This document shows positions 30,201 to 37,590 of a DNA stretch of 64,000 bases, one piece after another (position 1 is the first letter of the stretch; the number at the start of each line of letters is the position of its first letter). The translations under genes were made by a program, and so were the position numbers. Source of the stretch: a virus; the IMG/VR virus record IMGVR_UViG_3300017917_001573, positions 30,972 through 94,971 of that record; one strand, given 5' to 3'. Under the pieces are notes generated by a model. That model saw nothing but the letters and a program-made list of their open reading frames with translations, was not told where the DNA came from and ran no database searches.

Positions 30201-32112
30201 TTCTGAAAACCTAAACATGCAAGGTGCTAAAGAAAAAATCAAATCTATTGCAAAAGATATTCGTAACAAATTTCTATTAACAGAAAAGAAATCTGAAGTA
30301 GCTTCTCAACCATTGGCATTGTTGTATCTAGGTTCACCATATGCTCTAAATAATCTAAGTGATATTTATTCAGTGGATCCATTTTATGCACTTTCTGAAT
30401 TGGAAAATGCTAACTTGTATAAGAAACACATGGAAAAAGTGTTTCACGTAGGTAGAGCATTAACACTAGGTTTTTCTGAAAATACACATACAGATAGATA
30501 TGGATTGGCTACTAAAACATCAGAAGATATTTCAAGATGGTTAAAAGATTGGTTAGATGTAAATGTTTTAAAACTTCGATCTAAAACAGAATTGTCTAGT
30601 CCAATTAACTTTGCTAAAAATAAAAAAGAAGAAGATGGTTCTACTAAACAAAAACAATATGAAGTAAATGTATCAGGTCTTGTAAATACTACAACATCTC
30701 TTTCAGCAAATGCATTGATGACATTTCGTATATTTGGTGCAGTAGGTAACTTTACTACTTCTCAAATGCTAAACTTTAGAAAACGTATTAGCAACCAAGT
30801 TTTAAAATCATTGGGTACAGATGAATCATACTTAGATTATTCTTTTGGTAAAGGTCAAGGATATTTCAAGTCAAATTCTAAAACAGTAGCTTATCTCAAA
30901 GATTCTATAACAGGTAACTTAGAGAATAATACTATGCATCATTTAGCATTGCTTTGCAATATTCCAGTTGCATTTGATGTATCTGAGAAAATGGATAACC
31001 TTGTAAAAAGTAAAAAGTCATCTATTACAAGTATTTGGGACAAAGCAAAATATTCTATGTTGAATGCATCTGAAAATGCAAACACTGTACATATGTTTAG
31101 TGCATACTTACATAACATCAAAGTTAATGGTACACCTATCATAAACTATTATGATATGTTTGAACAAACAGAAGATGGTCAGTTAGCAGATACAGAACAC
31201 AATAGAACATTACTACAACAAAAGATTCAAGAATTTGGTAAAGAAAATGTAGATATTACATTGGTTCCAGGTACAGCAACAGGCAAAGTTGCAACATACT
31301 TTGGACCTATCAGGTTTAAACAAAAAATATCTTCTGGTGGTGCTACATCTTATATAGATGTTAGAGGTTTAACTACAGAAGAAATTGCAAAAGCTAAAGC
31401 TATTTATGACAGAGCGCATGGTGAATACCGTGATAAAATGGCTATGGAAGTAAATGGTCTTGCTACTATGTTTACTATGTTGCATAGATTCTTCCCTCGT
31501 ATTCTAAAAAACATTTTTGAACAACGTAAATCACTCGCTTCAATGGGTAGATATGAAACTGTATATGATGAACTTTTACAACAAGATGTAAAAGTATGGG
31601 TCAATGGTACAGTTGAAGGTTCTCTTAGAATGTTTGTAAGTTTATTGATGATGTTTGGTACAAATGGTGGAATTAATGGTGTTAAGAAATATTGGAATAC
31701 ACTAGACATTGAACAAAAGAAACATTTAATGGGAGCATTGGTTGGTGTTGCTCAATGGATTGCTGCATATGGAATTTATGTTTTAGCATTCTCTGATGAT
31801 GATGATGATAACTATATTAAAAAATGGTTTAAGCGTTATACAGTAGATAACCCACTTCAAGATATTAACCCTAACTCTTTGTTAGAATCAGCTAAATCAG
31901 TAACTGTTCCAGTACCAGTAGATATTCTACATAGATTTACATCTGGTTCTACAGAAATTATGTTTGCTACAGGAAACTATTTAATTGGTAATGATGAAGA
32001 AGCTTTTACTCAACGTGGTGATTTAAGAGGTTGGAACAACTTTAAGAAAACACTTCCTAATGCATCTTGGGCATTTGACTTAGTAGATAAATTAGAAACT
32101 ATTGGTGAATAA
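27262..32112 (+). CDS. Giant polyvalent protein: zinc peptidase, PD-(D/E)XK nuclease, C-terminal hydrophobic segment
   Basis: A 1616-residue protein 5 bases after the polymerase stop. H256-E257-L-M-H260 with a Glu-rich stretch at 313-320 (DEFIAEFF) makes a second HExxH zinc-peptidase signature in this block. Residues about 555-605 fit a PD-(D/E)XK nuclease of the RecB/Cas4 type: D584 in TLDFVID, then E598-M-K600, with an upstream conserved-looking Gly-Ser-Glu site. The last about 130 residues hold a hydrophobic stretch (AQWIAAYGIYVLAF) followed at once by five Asp codons. That could be membrane-inserting or amphipathic. The role is probably as an injected partner of the polymerase, or in degrading or processing host DNA. 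Domains are supported by motif; biology is inferred. Confidence 0.7.
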   Translation: MCGTDEAKENLILQVQKIIPNFKHLNPAFKQEQDLIIVDQRNQSELYAAIEASNTTLFQLTNIENIIGEPRFHKPGKVELPLNLTPKNIRNRYIQLEQQRDPQLSDELQEAYDLAKKEFAEKESFDYIVDGDVKPIYDNMESKTVQSSIKVFRHLSIKEGSTLEPLPFTDRLASIFGDRKKMSVKEIINEMIQNTKVNDAHGYHNIMYNFISNHIGDFDVYIKPLKKTVRGQYVYSMSGERIELNIDGVNERVFLHELMHAATARILRVYESNPEQLTADQKNAISELQTIFSELLEQKPSLGKQYGFTNLDEFIAEFFSNDSFRESVGNMKLSKSYKIRYKLAELIGRLLGFLNFEPYTKKVGVVVIDRVLMLAQGNSAYNTDVEVELQSISQNEEWDIPLDQNGKQEDFYENSNTKERRKRITSANNGLLNLMANKTNTEDYLVSINYTEDEIKNNVEKVTTRFPNKKLTPTAFREELKKFSKIDQLQGSIRELLIQFDITKQQELKDKADRLIEELQQLDPEKVVDMSFLNRGSEFNVLDELYKKIGYTGQRTDVPAEKRNNMNFGVKVTSKTLGYMGTLDFVIDKPDGSVSFIEMKTGNSFLKEKSFVSLYLHGIAEGVPISNLNNAQLQLMWYMFLYKLQNPSKTISSGKILYANSGKTIESSDAVFELENDVFIKLIHNFLLDTKFLTDNGFPQDLYEKLEQEYIANGGKSFDELFMPQTYYNDSPEIDLNTSTLSADDIIEQSEKDILYNSKGLPLSKGSETIYKEQKETLANKALVVLRRYSSEALDYSSANSPFRLLYQMNDWNQSTLQAFSLYTEKNRQLYSKELTERLTTVENFRKKIFGSNMKGFVWNSKKTYGHLFTEHVVLDSEGNELRKEKRLLHANETDPENKARWNSLSPQEKEFLDYYHRRMKYYYHPETGLFAQKNINDITMSKQNISDIDVINKTVRSTDPFVYYEGWYPKVVLKDTNEISENLNMQGAKEKIKSIAKDIRNKFLLTEKKSEVASQPLALLYLGSPYALNNLSDIYSVDPFYALSELENANLYKKHMEKVFHVGRALTLGFSENTHTDRYGLATKTSEDISRWLKDWLDVNVLKLRSKTELSSPINFAKNKKEEDGSTKQKQYEVNVSGLVNTTTSLSANALMTFRIFGAVGNFTTSQMLNFRKRISNQVLKSLGTDESYLDYSFGKGQGYFKSNSKTVAYLKDSITGNLENNTMHHLALLCNIPVAFDVSEKMDNLVKSKKSSITSIWDKAKYSMLNASENANTVHMFSAYLHNIKVNGTPIINYYDMFEQTEDGQLADTEHNRTLLQQKIQEFGKENVDITLVPGTATGKVATYFGPIRFKQKISSGGATSYIDVRGLTTEEIAKAKAIYDRAHGEYRDKMAMEVNGLATMFTMLHRFFPRILKNIFEQRKSLASMGRYETVYDELLQQDVKVWVNGTVEGSLRMFVSLLMMFGTNGGINGVKKYWNTLDIEQKKHLMGALVGVAQWIAAYGIYVLAFSDDDDDNYIKKWFKRYTVDNPLQDINPNSLLESAKSVTVPVPVDILHRFTSGSTEIMFATGNYLIGNDEEAFTQRGDLRGWNNFKKTLPNASWAFDLVDKLETIGE

Positions 32113-32127
32113 TTTAAAAGTCTGTTG

Positions 32128-32135
32128 TATATTTG
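32128..32135 (+). promoter_or_regulatory. Bacteroidota-type promoter -7 element for the small distal gene
   Basis: TATATTTG fits the TAnnTTTG -7 consensus of Bacteroidota primary-sigma promoters. It lies 36 bases before the ATG of the 112-residue gene. A partial -33 match (TTGG) sits slightly further upstream than the usual spacing. The same octamer plus TA occurs on the other strand near 35868. Confidence 0.4.
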
Positions 32136-32171
32136 TATCACTTAAACAAGTAAACATTTAAACTTAAAATA

Positions 32172-32510
32172 ATGGAAGAAAAAGATCAACCAGAAGTACA
32201 AATGGAAGAATCTACAATGGTAGAAGAAAATCCAACTGCTAATACACCAGAAACAGAAGAAGATCCAATTATTGGTTATAATATTGATGATGCAGCTAGT
32301 GTTACACTTTCTGGTAAACAATTTAAATTGTTTAATGCAGCACTTATGATGAGTCAAACATTGATGCAACAATATGTTCAACAACGTTTGATTAACGAAA
32401 TGCCAGCTCAACAAGAAATGGATGAAGTTGTAAAGAATCTGAAAAAGATTGGTAAACTAAAACCCATTCGACAATCAGATACAATTAAAAAATCTGAACC
32501 AGTTAATTAA
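32172..32510 (+). CDS. Small acidic protein of unknown function, last gene of the + block
   Basis: A 112-residue protein. The N-terminal 40 residues are Glu/Pro/Thr-rich and probably disordered. Residues 45-85 look like a single helix-rich segment rich in Met and Gln, and the C-terminus is basic. It has a 59-base gap from the polyvalent gene with its own TATATTTG element, an A-rich leader, and a strong terminator right after its TAA. It may therefore be expressed on its own schedule. No family is recognised. Confidence 0.65.
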   Translation: MEEKDQPEVQMEESTMVEENPTANTPETEEDPIIGYNIDDAASVTLSGKQFKLFNAALMMSQTLMQQYVQQRLINEMPAQQEMDEVVKNLKKIGKLKPIRQSDTIKKSEPVN

Positions 32511-32512
32511 TA

Positions 32513-32540
32513 AAAAAGGGAGTTATTAAACTCCCTTTTT
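32513..32540. terminator. Bidirectional intrinsic terminator at the convergence of the two gene blocks
   Basis: A perfect 12-bp inverted repeat (AAAAAGGGAGTT / AACTCCCTTTTT) with an ATTA loop. It has a T-run on each exit side, so it can stop transcripts from either direction. The TAA of the - strand MazG-like gene lies in the loop and the + strand stop is 3 bases before the stem. Confidence 0.92.
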
Positions 32541-32870
32541 CTTTTTATGAATACTTTGTAATTTGTCCTTCTTATATTGTTGTATCTCTACTTTATTTAA
32601 TCCGTTGTTAGTATATAAGATTTCTAGTCTTGCTTGAATATCTGCGATCTCTTTATGTATTTCTTGTATACTAGAAGAAGGATGATTATTCACATACTGA
32701 ATAATTGCTAAAGCTGTTTCTGAACATTCTTCGGCAAGTTTCAATAAATCAAATGTACAATCCACTTTTAGTATGTGATTTTCTTTGTCTATCTTAATTT
32801 CATCCCAACCTTGTAATTGTCTAAATTTATGATTAGGGTTCATTTCTTCACTTTCTTGAGTTATGTTCAT
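32526..32870 (-). CDS. MazG-like nucleotide pyrophosphohydrolase family protein
   Basis: A 114-residue helical protein. Residues about 44-85 carry an L-A-E-E-C-S-E helix and a second helix H-K-E-I-A-D-I, the EExxE ... ExxD arrangement of MazG/all-alpha NTP pyrophosphohydrolases that bind Mg. The N-terminus resembles the 'QLQGWDEIK' lead-in seen in phage MazG-like proteins. It is the last gene of the - block and ends inside the shared terminator. A start at 32843 (second ATG) would remove the 23-base overlap with the upstream gene, so the start is uncertain. Such enzymes trim non-canonical or excess dNTPs or (p)ppGpp; the substrate here is unknown. Confidence 0.6.
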   Translation of the reverse strand: MNITQESEEMNPNHKFRQLQGWDEIKIDKENHILKVDCTFDLLKLAEECSETALAIIQYVNNHPSSSIQEIHKEIADIQARLEILYTNNGLNKVEIQQYKKDKLQSIHKKKKGV

Positions 32871-33057
32871 CTTGAATATATTTCTGTTTCATTTTTTCTA
32901 AATACAAGATTGCATCCATATGTTCTTCTTGTGCATGGTTAATCCATTCTACCATACTCAAATCATCTCTATCTAATGTTACACTATATTTAGCAATACC
33001 TATTTCAGAACGTTGTTTAAACTTATTTATTACTGATTCTACAATTGAGTCTTTCAT
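32848..33057 (-). CDS. Small phage protein resembling a dATP/dGTP-diphosphohydrolase-like (MazG-fold) domain
   Basis: A 69-residue protein. An N-terminal R-S-E-I-G-I-A-K-Y-S turn is followed by L-S-M-V-E-W-I and E-E-H-M-D-A-I-L-Y-L. This R..G..KY...EW..HA.EE..DA..YL pattern is common in short phage proteins linked to MazG-type nucleotide hydrolases. It overlaps the next MazG-like gene and follows nrdA, which suggests a shared dNTP-pool role. The size is below that of full enzymes, so it may act as a subunit or regulator. Confidence 0.45.
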   Translation of the reverse strand: MKDSIVESVINKFKQRSEIGIAKYSVTLDRDDLSMVEWINHAQEEHMDAILYLEKMKQKYIQDEHNSRK

Positions 33058-33084
33058 TTCTTTTTTTGTTTATATATTAAATTA

Positions 33085-33108
33085 AATAGGGGTATTTCTA
33101 CCCCTATT
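33085..33108 (-). terminator. Hairpin terminator after nrdA
   Basis: A 10-bp perfect stem (AATAGGGGTA / TACCCCTATT) with a GAAA tetraloop on the - strand, four bases beyond the nrdA stop. The run that follows is AT-rich rather than pure T, so read-through to the two small downstream genes is possible. Confidence 0.65.
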
Positions 33109-33111
33109 GTT

Positions 33112-34827
33112 TTACTCACAATAAATACAATCACTAAACGTTGTACTTGACATACTACGAGATGCAATTGATTCTGTACGCACATAGTATAGAGATTTCA
33201 AACCTTCTTCCCATGCTGTAAGATGAACTTTGTTAACCCATTTAGGATCTACATCTGCTGGGAAAAATAGATTTGTACTAATACCTTGATCAATAAACTT
33301 TTGAATTAGAGCAATTTGTTTAACTAATTCCAATTGATTAATTTCATATGCTGTTAAGAATACTTCTTTTTCTTCATCAGTTAAGAAATGTAGATGTTGT
33401 ACAGAACCTTTATTATCAATACTTACACTATTGTATGTTTCCATGTTGTTGTATTCTGGATACTTTGTTTCCAACAAGTGTTTGAATTGTGGATTCATAC
33501 GAATAAATGTACCTTTTGCAGTTTTGTGTACATAAATATTGGCAATGATAGGTTCAATACCTTGTGACACACCACCTGCAATAATAGATGATGTAGTATT
33601 AGGAGCAATTGCAAAGTGTGTCAAATTTCTATTTGTATCACACCATTCTGGTGAACCTAATAATTTAGCATACGTTTCTGTATACAAATCTTTACCTGCT
33701 TCAAAAGCTTTTCCTAGTTTATGAATTAAACCTCTTGTAAAGAACGATACATATGGTTGATTATTTTGTTGTATATAAGATGCAAATCCTAATACACCCA
33801 AACCTAGACTTCTAGACTTTTCTGCAAATCTTACAGCATTTTGAAAACCTGGTTTATGTCTAGCCAATTCAACAAAATCCGTAATTACACAATCCAAAAA
33901 CAATAAACAATCTGGAATAAACGATTCCACATTTAACCATTTATCAAAGTGTACCATGTTCACACTACTCAAGCAACATACTACAGTATGTTTTGCATCT
34001 GATGGTAACATAATTTCTGAACACAAATTTGTACCATCAATTTTAAGTTTACGAGAAATCATGTCTTGAGGTCTTTGATTGTGAGCATTGTGGTAATACA
34101 TAATGTATGGTTCACCAGTTTTCATTCTAAGAGAAATAATCTCTGCCCACAAATCTCTTGATTTTTGATCACCATTTTTCAATGATTCCATAAAGAAATC
34201 ATCAATAGTTACACAATGATGTACATTTAAACATTGTCTATTTACATCACCTTTTGGTTGACGCATTCTAAGAAATTCTTCAATATCACCATGTCTAACT
34301 GGCAAATTGATTACTTGTGAACCACGTCTTGTTGAACCTTGTGATGCTGCAATAATAGCTGAGTCATTTACTTTAATAAAAGGAATTACACCTTCTGAAA
34401 AACCACCTACTGAAATAGGTGTACCTTTTGCTCTAACTTTATCATATACTGTACCTAAACCACCACCTGCTTTTGTAAGCATTGCTAATTCATGTACTTT
34501 ATCATAAATACTATCCAAAGTATCATCTGGACGCTGAATAAAACAGCTAATTCCTAAACCTCTTGTTGTTCCAATGTTTGATGCGACAGGTGTAGACATT
34601 GCTAACCAACCATTCCACAAATAATCTAACCATCTCAATCTAATATCTGAGATTTGTGATTCACTAAATTTTGTAGTATCCAACCTTGATGCTAATTGAT
34701 TAGTAACCCTCTTGTACATATCAAGAGGTGTTTCATTTTCAAGTAGATGTTGTTTACTTAATGTTTTTAAACCTTCTTCTGTCATCCATTCAGGGTAATC
34801 AATTCCCTGTTTCCAATTATTAATCAT
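33112..34827 (-). CDS. nrdA: Ribonucleoside-diphosphate reductase class I, large subunit
   Basis: A 571-residue protein. The active-site signature N-L-C-S-E (Asn-x-Cys-x-Glu) sits near residue 269, a partner Cys in G-I-S-C-F at about 95, the KAGGGLG substrate/effector loop at about 120, and a C-terminal redox pair in S-D-C-I-Y-C-E. It is shorter than the about 750-residue cellular enzyme because the N-terminal ATP-cone is missing, so dATP feedback inhibition is probably lost. Its ATG shares a base with the nrdB stop (TAATG), giving coupled translation. It makes dNDPs from NDPs together with NrdB, supplying an AT-rich genome during replication. Confidence 0.95.
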   Translation of the reverse strand: MINNWKQGIDYPEWMTEEGLKTLSKQHLLENETPLDMYKRVTNQLASRLDTTKFSESQISDIRLRWLDYLWNGWLAMSTPVASNIGTTRGLGISCFIQRPDDTLDSIYDKVHELAMLTKAGGGLGTVYDKVRAKGTPISVGGFSEGVIPFIKVNDSAIIAASQGSTRRGSQVINLPVRHGDIEEFLRMRQPKGDVNRQCLNVHHCVTIDDFFMESLKNGDQKSRDLWAEIISLRMKTGEPYIMYYHNAHNQRPQDMISRKLKIDGTNLCSEIMLPSDAKHTVVCCLSSVNMVHFDKWLNVESFIPDCLLFLDCVITDFVELARHKPGFQNAVRFAEKSRSLGLGVLGFASYIQQNNQPYVSFFTRGLIHKLGKAFEAGKDLYTETYAKLLGSPEWCDTNRNLTHFAIAPNTTSSIIAGGVSQGIEPIIANIYVHKTAKGTFIRMNPQFKHLLETKYPEYNNMETYNSVSIDNKGSVQHLHFLTDEEKEVFLTAYEINQLELVKQIALIQKFIDQGISTNLFFPADVDPKWVNKVHLTAWEEGLKSLYYVRTESIASRSMSSTTFSDCIYCE

Positions 34828-35774
34828 TAAAACAAATCGTTTGAACTATAGTTTACTTCTGTATACTCAGAGACTCTTACAGCAAAGAAATCTCCAAACT
34901 CTTTACCTGCTGCTAACATATCAAACCATGACATTTTTAGCAATTCTTCTTGGTCTACTTTAAAATATTCTGAATTATATCCAAGTTGTCCAAGTTTTGT
35001 GTTTAATCTATGTGCTACATAATTCTTTAGCATACTAGATGTGATTGTTCTAATTGTACCATCTTTAAATAGGTTATCAATAAACTCACATTCTAGTTTA
35101 TATACGGTGTCTGCTGCATCAAATATATCATCTAATACTCTTTCTCTTAATCCATCATTTTCTGTACATAATGTATTAAACAACCAACAACCACCCATAC
35201 TATGTAAATTCTCATCACGTACAGAGAAACTTACAATTTGACTAACACCTTTCATTAGGTTGAGTGTTTGAAAACTTAGTAGTACAGCAAATGAAGAAAA
35301 TAACATTGTGCCTTCTGCAAATGCAGAAAAGATTGCCAATGATTTAGCCTTAGATTCTAAGTCTGGTGCTTTAGTATCAATGAAATAGTCTATTTTATTT
35401 TTTGTAGTTTCATCATACAAAAAAGCTTTGAAATCATCCAACCCTAATTCTTCATTAATCATAGAATATGAATCCATATGAATGTTTTCAAAATAACTAA
35501 ATGTCCCAGACATCATTGCTATTTCTGGTTTAGGAAACCATTCTGCAACCCTTCTCCAGTAGTCACCTACCAATACTTCCATTTGTGTGAACCCTTTTAG
35601 GATTCCACCAATTACATTTTTTTCAGTTTGAGTTAGATCGTTTTTCCAATTTTGGAGATCCTCAGCTAGTTTAATTTCACTTTTTACCCAATGTACAGAC
35701 TGTTGTGTTTCGTAAAACTTGTATGCCTGTGGATACTCGAAGGGTCTGTAATATACCCGTTGTTCTTGTAACAT
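34827..35774 (-). CDS. nrdB: Ribonucleoside-diphosphate reductase class I, small (radical) subunit
   Basis: A 315-residue ferritin-like protein. The iron ligands are visible: E66, E96-x-x-H99 and the later E-G-T and D-E-N-L-H sites. The radical tyrosine is present as Y103, four residues after H99, as in E. coli Y122. This is therefore a normal tyrosyl-radical type (class Ia/Ib-like), not a Tyr-less variant. It lies upstream of and coupled to nrdA. It is preceded by a 77-base intergenic stretch that could carry a promoter. Confidence 0.95.
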   Translation of the reverse strand: MLQEQRVYYRPFEYPQAYKFYETQQSVHWVKSEIKLAEDLQNWKNDLTQTEKNVIGGILKGFTQMEVLVGDYWRRVAEWFPKPEIAMMSGTFSYFENIHMDSYSMINEELGLDDFKAFLYDETTKNKIDYFIDTKAPDLESKAKSLAIFSAFAEGTMLFSSFAVLLSFQTLNLMKGVSQIVSFSVRDENLHSMGGCWLFNTLCTENDGLRERVLDDIFDAADTVYKLECEFIDNLFKDGTIRTITSSMLKNYVAHRLNTKLGQLGYNSEYFKVDQEELLKMSWFDMLAAGKEFGDFFAVRVSEYTEVNYSSNDLF

Positions 35775-35851
35775 AAAATTTATTTTGTTTTAAAATTATT
35801 TCGTAATTAAGTTGTGCGTTGTAATTCCCATAATACAAAACCCCATCAGGT

Positions 35852-36265
35852 TTAGAAAAATGGGTTACAAATATAATTCTCAAAATTAGAAGTTAAGTTT
35901 TGTTCTAGAATAGCTCTTTCTTCATTAAGGTTTCTAATGAGAGCTTCATCCTGAGAGAACTTTTCTTTATATCTAGCATTTAATTTATTGATATTAATTG
36001 CAAGAACTTCTGCCTGATCAATGTTTAGTACACGATAAAATTTACCAAGATACCAATTAATATCTCCCAATTCTTCTTTAATATTTACTAGGTCAATAGG
36101 TTTTCCATATGCAACATATTTTTTAAATACATCCATAAGTTCACCTACTTCTGTTACCAATCCCATCAAAGGATGCAATTGATTAAGTAATTCTGTATCT
36201 AGATTTGCATCTGTTCTAGATGCTAGTAGTTGATAGTCTTTCCAATTTTCAATTTTATTGATCAT
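35852..36265 (-). CDS. MazG-family nucleotide pyrophosphohydrolase
   Basis: A 137-residue protein. Residues about 37-75 have the Mg-binding MazG helices E-V-G-E-L ... E-E-L-G-D, followed by a helix typical of the family (INKLNARYKEKF). The C-terminal extension is short and Asn-rich. It is the best-matching of the MazG-like genes in this block. It lies directly upstream of nrdBA, consistent with dNTP pool sanitising or ppGpp clearance. The actual substrate cannot be read from sequence. Confidence 0.8.
   Translation of the reverse strand: MINKIENWKDYQLLASRTDANLDTELLNQLHPLMGLVTEVGELMDVFKKYVAYGKPIDLVNIKEELGDINWYLGKFYRVLNIDQAEVLAININKLNARYKEKFSQDEALIRNLNEERAILEQNLTSNFENYICNPFF
35868..35875 (-). 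promoter_or_regulatory. Possible promoter -7 element ahead of nrdBA
   Basis: On the - strand this reads TATATTTG (then TA), identical to the element at 32128 on the other strand. It lies at the 3' edge of the upstream MazG gene, 94 bases before the nrdB ATG. No clear -33 TTTG at standard spacing, so moderate to low support. Confidence 0.35.
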
Positions 36266-36287
36266 TTTATTTTTGGTTTATTTTTTT

Positions 36288-36467
36288 TTAATTTACATAT
36301 CTACCTTTTAATTCCATATACTCCAAATACATACTTTCATATGTTTCCATACTTACATTTTCTGTATTCATTATATAGTACAAGTCCAACATTTTTTGAA
36401 TTTCTTGTTGTTCAAATTCTTGTTCTAAAAACAAATCTATGTCTGTTGGTTCTTGAAATAAACTCAT
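36288..36467 (-). CDS. Small hypothetical protein, 59 residues
   Basis: An ATG at 36467 immediately follows the TAA of the upstream gene on the - strand, and the frame stays open for 59 codons to a TAA. The product begins MSLFQEPTD and is very acidic and Gln/Glu/Met/Tyr-rich, probably one or two helices. It fills an otherwise empty 200-base gap, and the exact abutment to the previous stop supports it. Function unknown. Confidence 0.55.
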   Translation of the reverse strand: MSLFQEPTDIDLFLEQEFEQQEIQKMLDLYYIMNTENVSMETYESMYLEYMELKGRYVN

Positions 36468-36770
36468 TTAGGATAGTTTGAAAATATAACTTACTTTTTC
36501 ATTCTCGTAGTATACATCTTTTGCAGATGTTATACTAGAAACTTCTTTGTTACCTACTGGATAACCGATACTAATGTATGGTCCACCTTCTGGATCAACA
36601 GCACTAATAGTAACATTGTCATCATCAAATAATGAACCTTGTGTTATAACTCTTGAATAAATAGATTTCTTATCAAGAATTAAATATGCTGTATCTGATC
36701 CATATACTAATTTATTTTTGTATTCATACCTGTTAGGTAATTCCAATACTTTTGTTGGTTTATTTTTCAT
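36468..36770 (-). CDS. Hypothetical protein, about 100 residues
   Basis: The ORF extends to 36809, but the ATG at 36770 reduces the overlap with the upstream gene to 11 bases and gives a product starting MKNKPTKVLELP. The product is beta-rich with several Ser/Val/Tyr strands and a Gly-Gly-Pro turn. No family is recognised. Confidence 0.55.
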   Translation of the reverse strand: MKNKPTKVLELPNRYEYKNKLVYGSDTAYLILDKKSIYSRVITQGSLFDDDNVTISAVDPEGGPYISIGYPVGNKEVSSITSAKDVYYENEKVSYIFKLS

Positions 36771-36963
36771 AGTATTTGTTGTATTCATCTTCAATGTAAC
36801 ATTCTTCAACAGTAGTTAAACCCCATCTTTCTGTTACACGTTTACCAAATTCTAACATTTCTTTTTTATGTAACTCTTTTGCTTTTTCAATAATGTCAGA
36901 AGGAATACCTCTACAAGGAGCCTCCAACTGTCTTATCAACCATTCTATAGATTTATGTTTCAT
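36760..36963 (-). CDS. Small helical hypothetical protein
   Basis: A 67-residue protein of two amphipathic helices (IIEKAKELHKKEM and a C-terminal Glu/Tyr-rich helix). Such K/E-rich short ORFs are common in Bacteroidota phages. It overlaps its neighbours by a few bases on both sides, as in a tightly packed operon. Function unknown. Confidence 0.5.
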   Translation of the reverse strand: MKHKSIEWLIRQLEAPCRGIPSDIIEKAKELHKKEMLEFGKRVTERWGLTTVEECYIEDEYNKYYEK

Positions 36964-37391
36964 AGTGCTTTCAATCTATCTAATACATCTTGTGCAGTAT
37001 GTCCATCATATTCAAACAATGCTGTTTCTACTTCTGGAATTTTAAATAAATCCCAATCTTCTGCTTTGTAATGATTTGTAATTTGACCAGTTGGTAACAT
37101 TGCACATACTATAAACCATCCACCACCAAAACAAAGTTCTCCATCATGATGTTTCCATGATTTATGTACGTTGTATTTTTTTCTCACAGGCGGTTGTTCT
37201 TCTGGAAATTTGGATAAATCTATGAATTGCAATACATCAAGTTGTTTTCCCCACTCATTAAAAAGTGCAGCATTATACATTTTTCTGAATTCATATAGTT
37301 CATTGAAACTATGATAACCATCGTGTATTTTTTCTATTTCTCTAGATGGTAAATTTAAAATTGCATTTTGTAAGTCTTGAATATTATTCAT
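36960..37391 (-). CDS. Conserved phage protein of the W/YDGHT type, unknown function
   Basis: A 143-residue protein. It has the pattern D-G-Y-H-S-F-N-E-L-Y at the N-terminus, a Lys/His-Gly core with G-G-G-W-F-I-V, and the C-terminal E-Y-D-G-H-T-A-Q-D-V-L. I recognise this arrangement from widespread small phage proteins (HSF-ELYEHR ... WDGHTS-VL). No role is established to my knowledge. The start is supported by a 4-base overlap with the downstream gene and an 8-base overlap with the upstream one. Confidence 0.6.
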   Translation of the reverse strand: MNNIQDLQNAILNLPSREIEKIHDGYHSFNELYEFRKMYNAALFNEWGKQLDVLQFIDLSKFPEEQPPVRKKYNVHKSWKHHDGELCFGGGWFIVCAMLPTGQITNHYKAEDWDLFKIPEVETALFEYDGHTAQDVLDRLKAL

Positions 37392-37590
37392 GTATTAAAT
37401 ATTCTAATAATTTGTTGTTTACTGAATCACCTATTGTTTCATATTTTTTAGATATTCCTAAATCAATGTCTAATCTTGATATGTTGTATTTAGATATGGT
37501 TTGTTCAATCCAATACTCTTTTGTATTAAATTCAACAAACCCATCTAAACTACATAAATATTTTACTTGTATTTGATTTGTGGGATCCAT
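37384..37590 (-). CDS. Small hypothetical protein
   Basis: A 68-residue product starting MDPTNQIQVKYLC, mixed alpha/beta. It overlaps the 3' end of the uracil-DNA glycosylase gene by 28 bases and the next gene by 8. No family is recognised. It covers an otherwise gene-free stretch in the operon, which is the main argument for it. Confidence 0.45.
   Translation of the reverse strand: MDPTNQIQVKYLCSLDGFVEFNTKEYWIEQTISKYNISRLDIDLGISKKYETIGDSVNNKLLEYLIHE

Noticed and set aside
35677-35883. 68-residue ORF between nrdB and the MazG gene on the - strand
   Set aside because: It overlaps the first 98 bases of nrdB in another frame, has no recognisable motif, and covers the likely promoter region; the nrdB start is fixed by family alignment.
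36230-36481. 83-residue + strand ORF in the replication block
   Set aside because: Highly hydrophobic Phe/Tyr/Leu-rich shadow of the A/T-rich antisense strand; it crosses two supported - strand genes.
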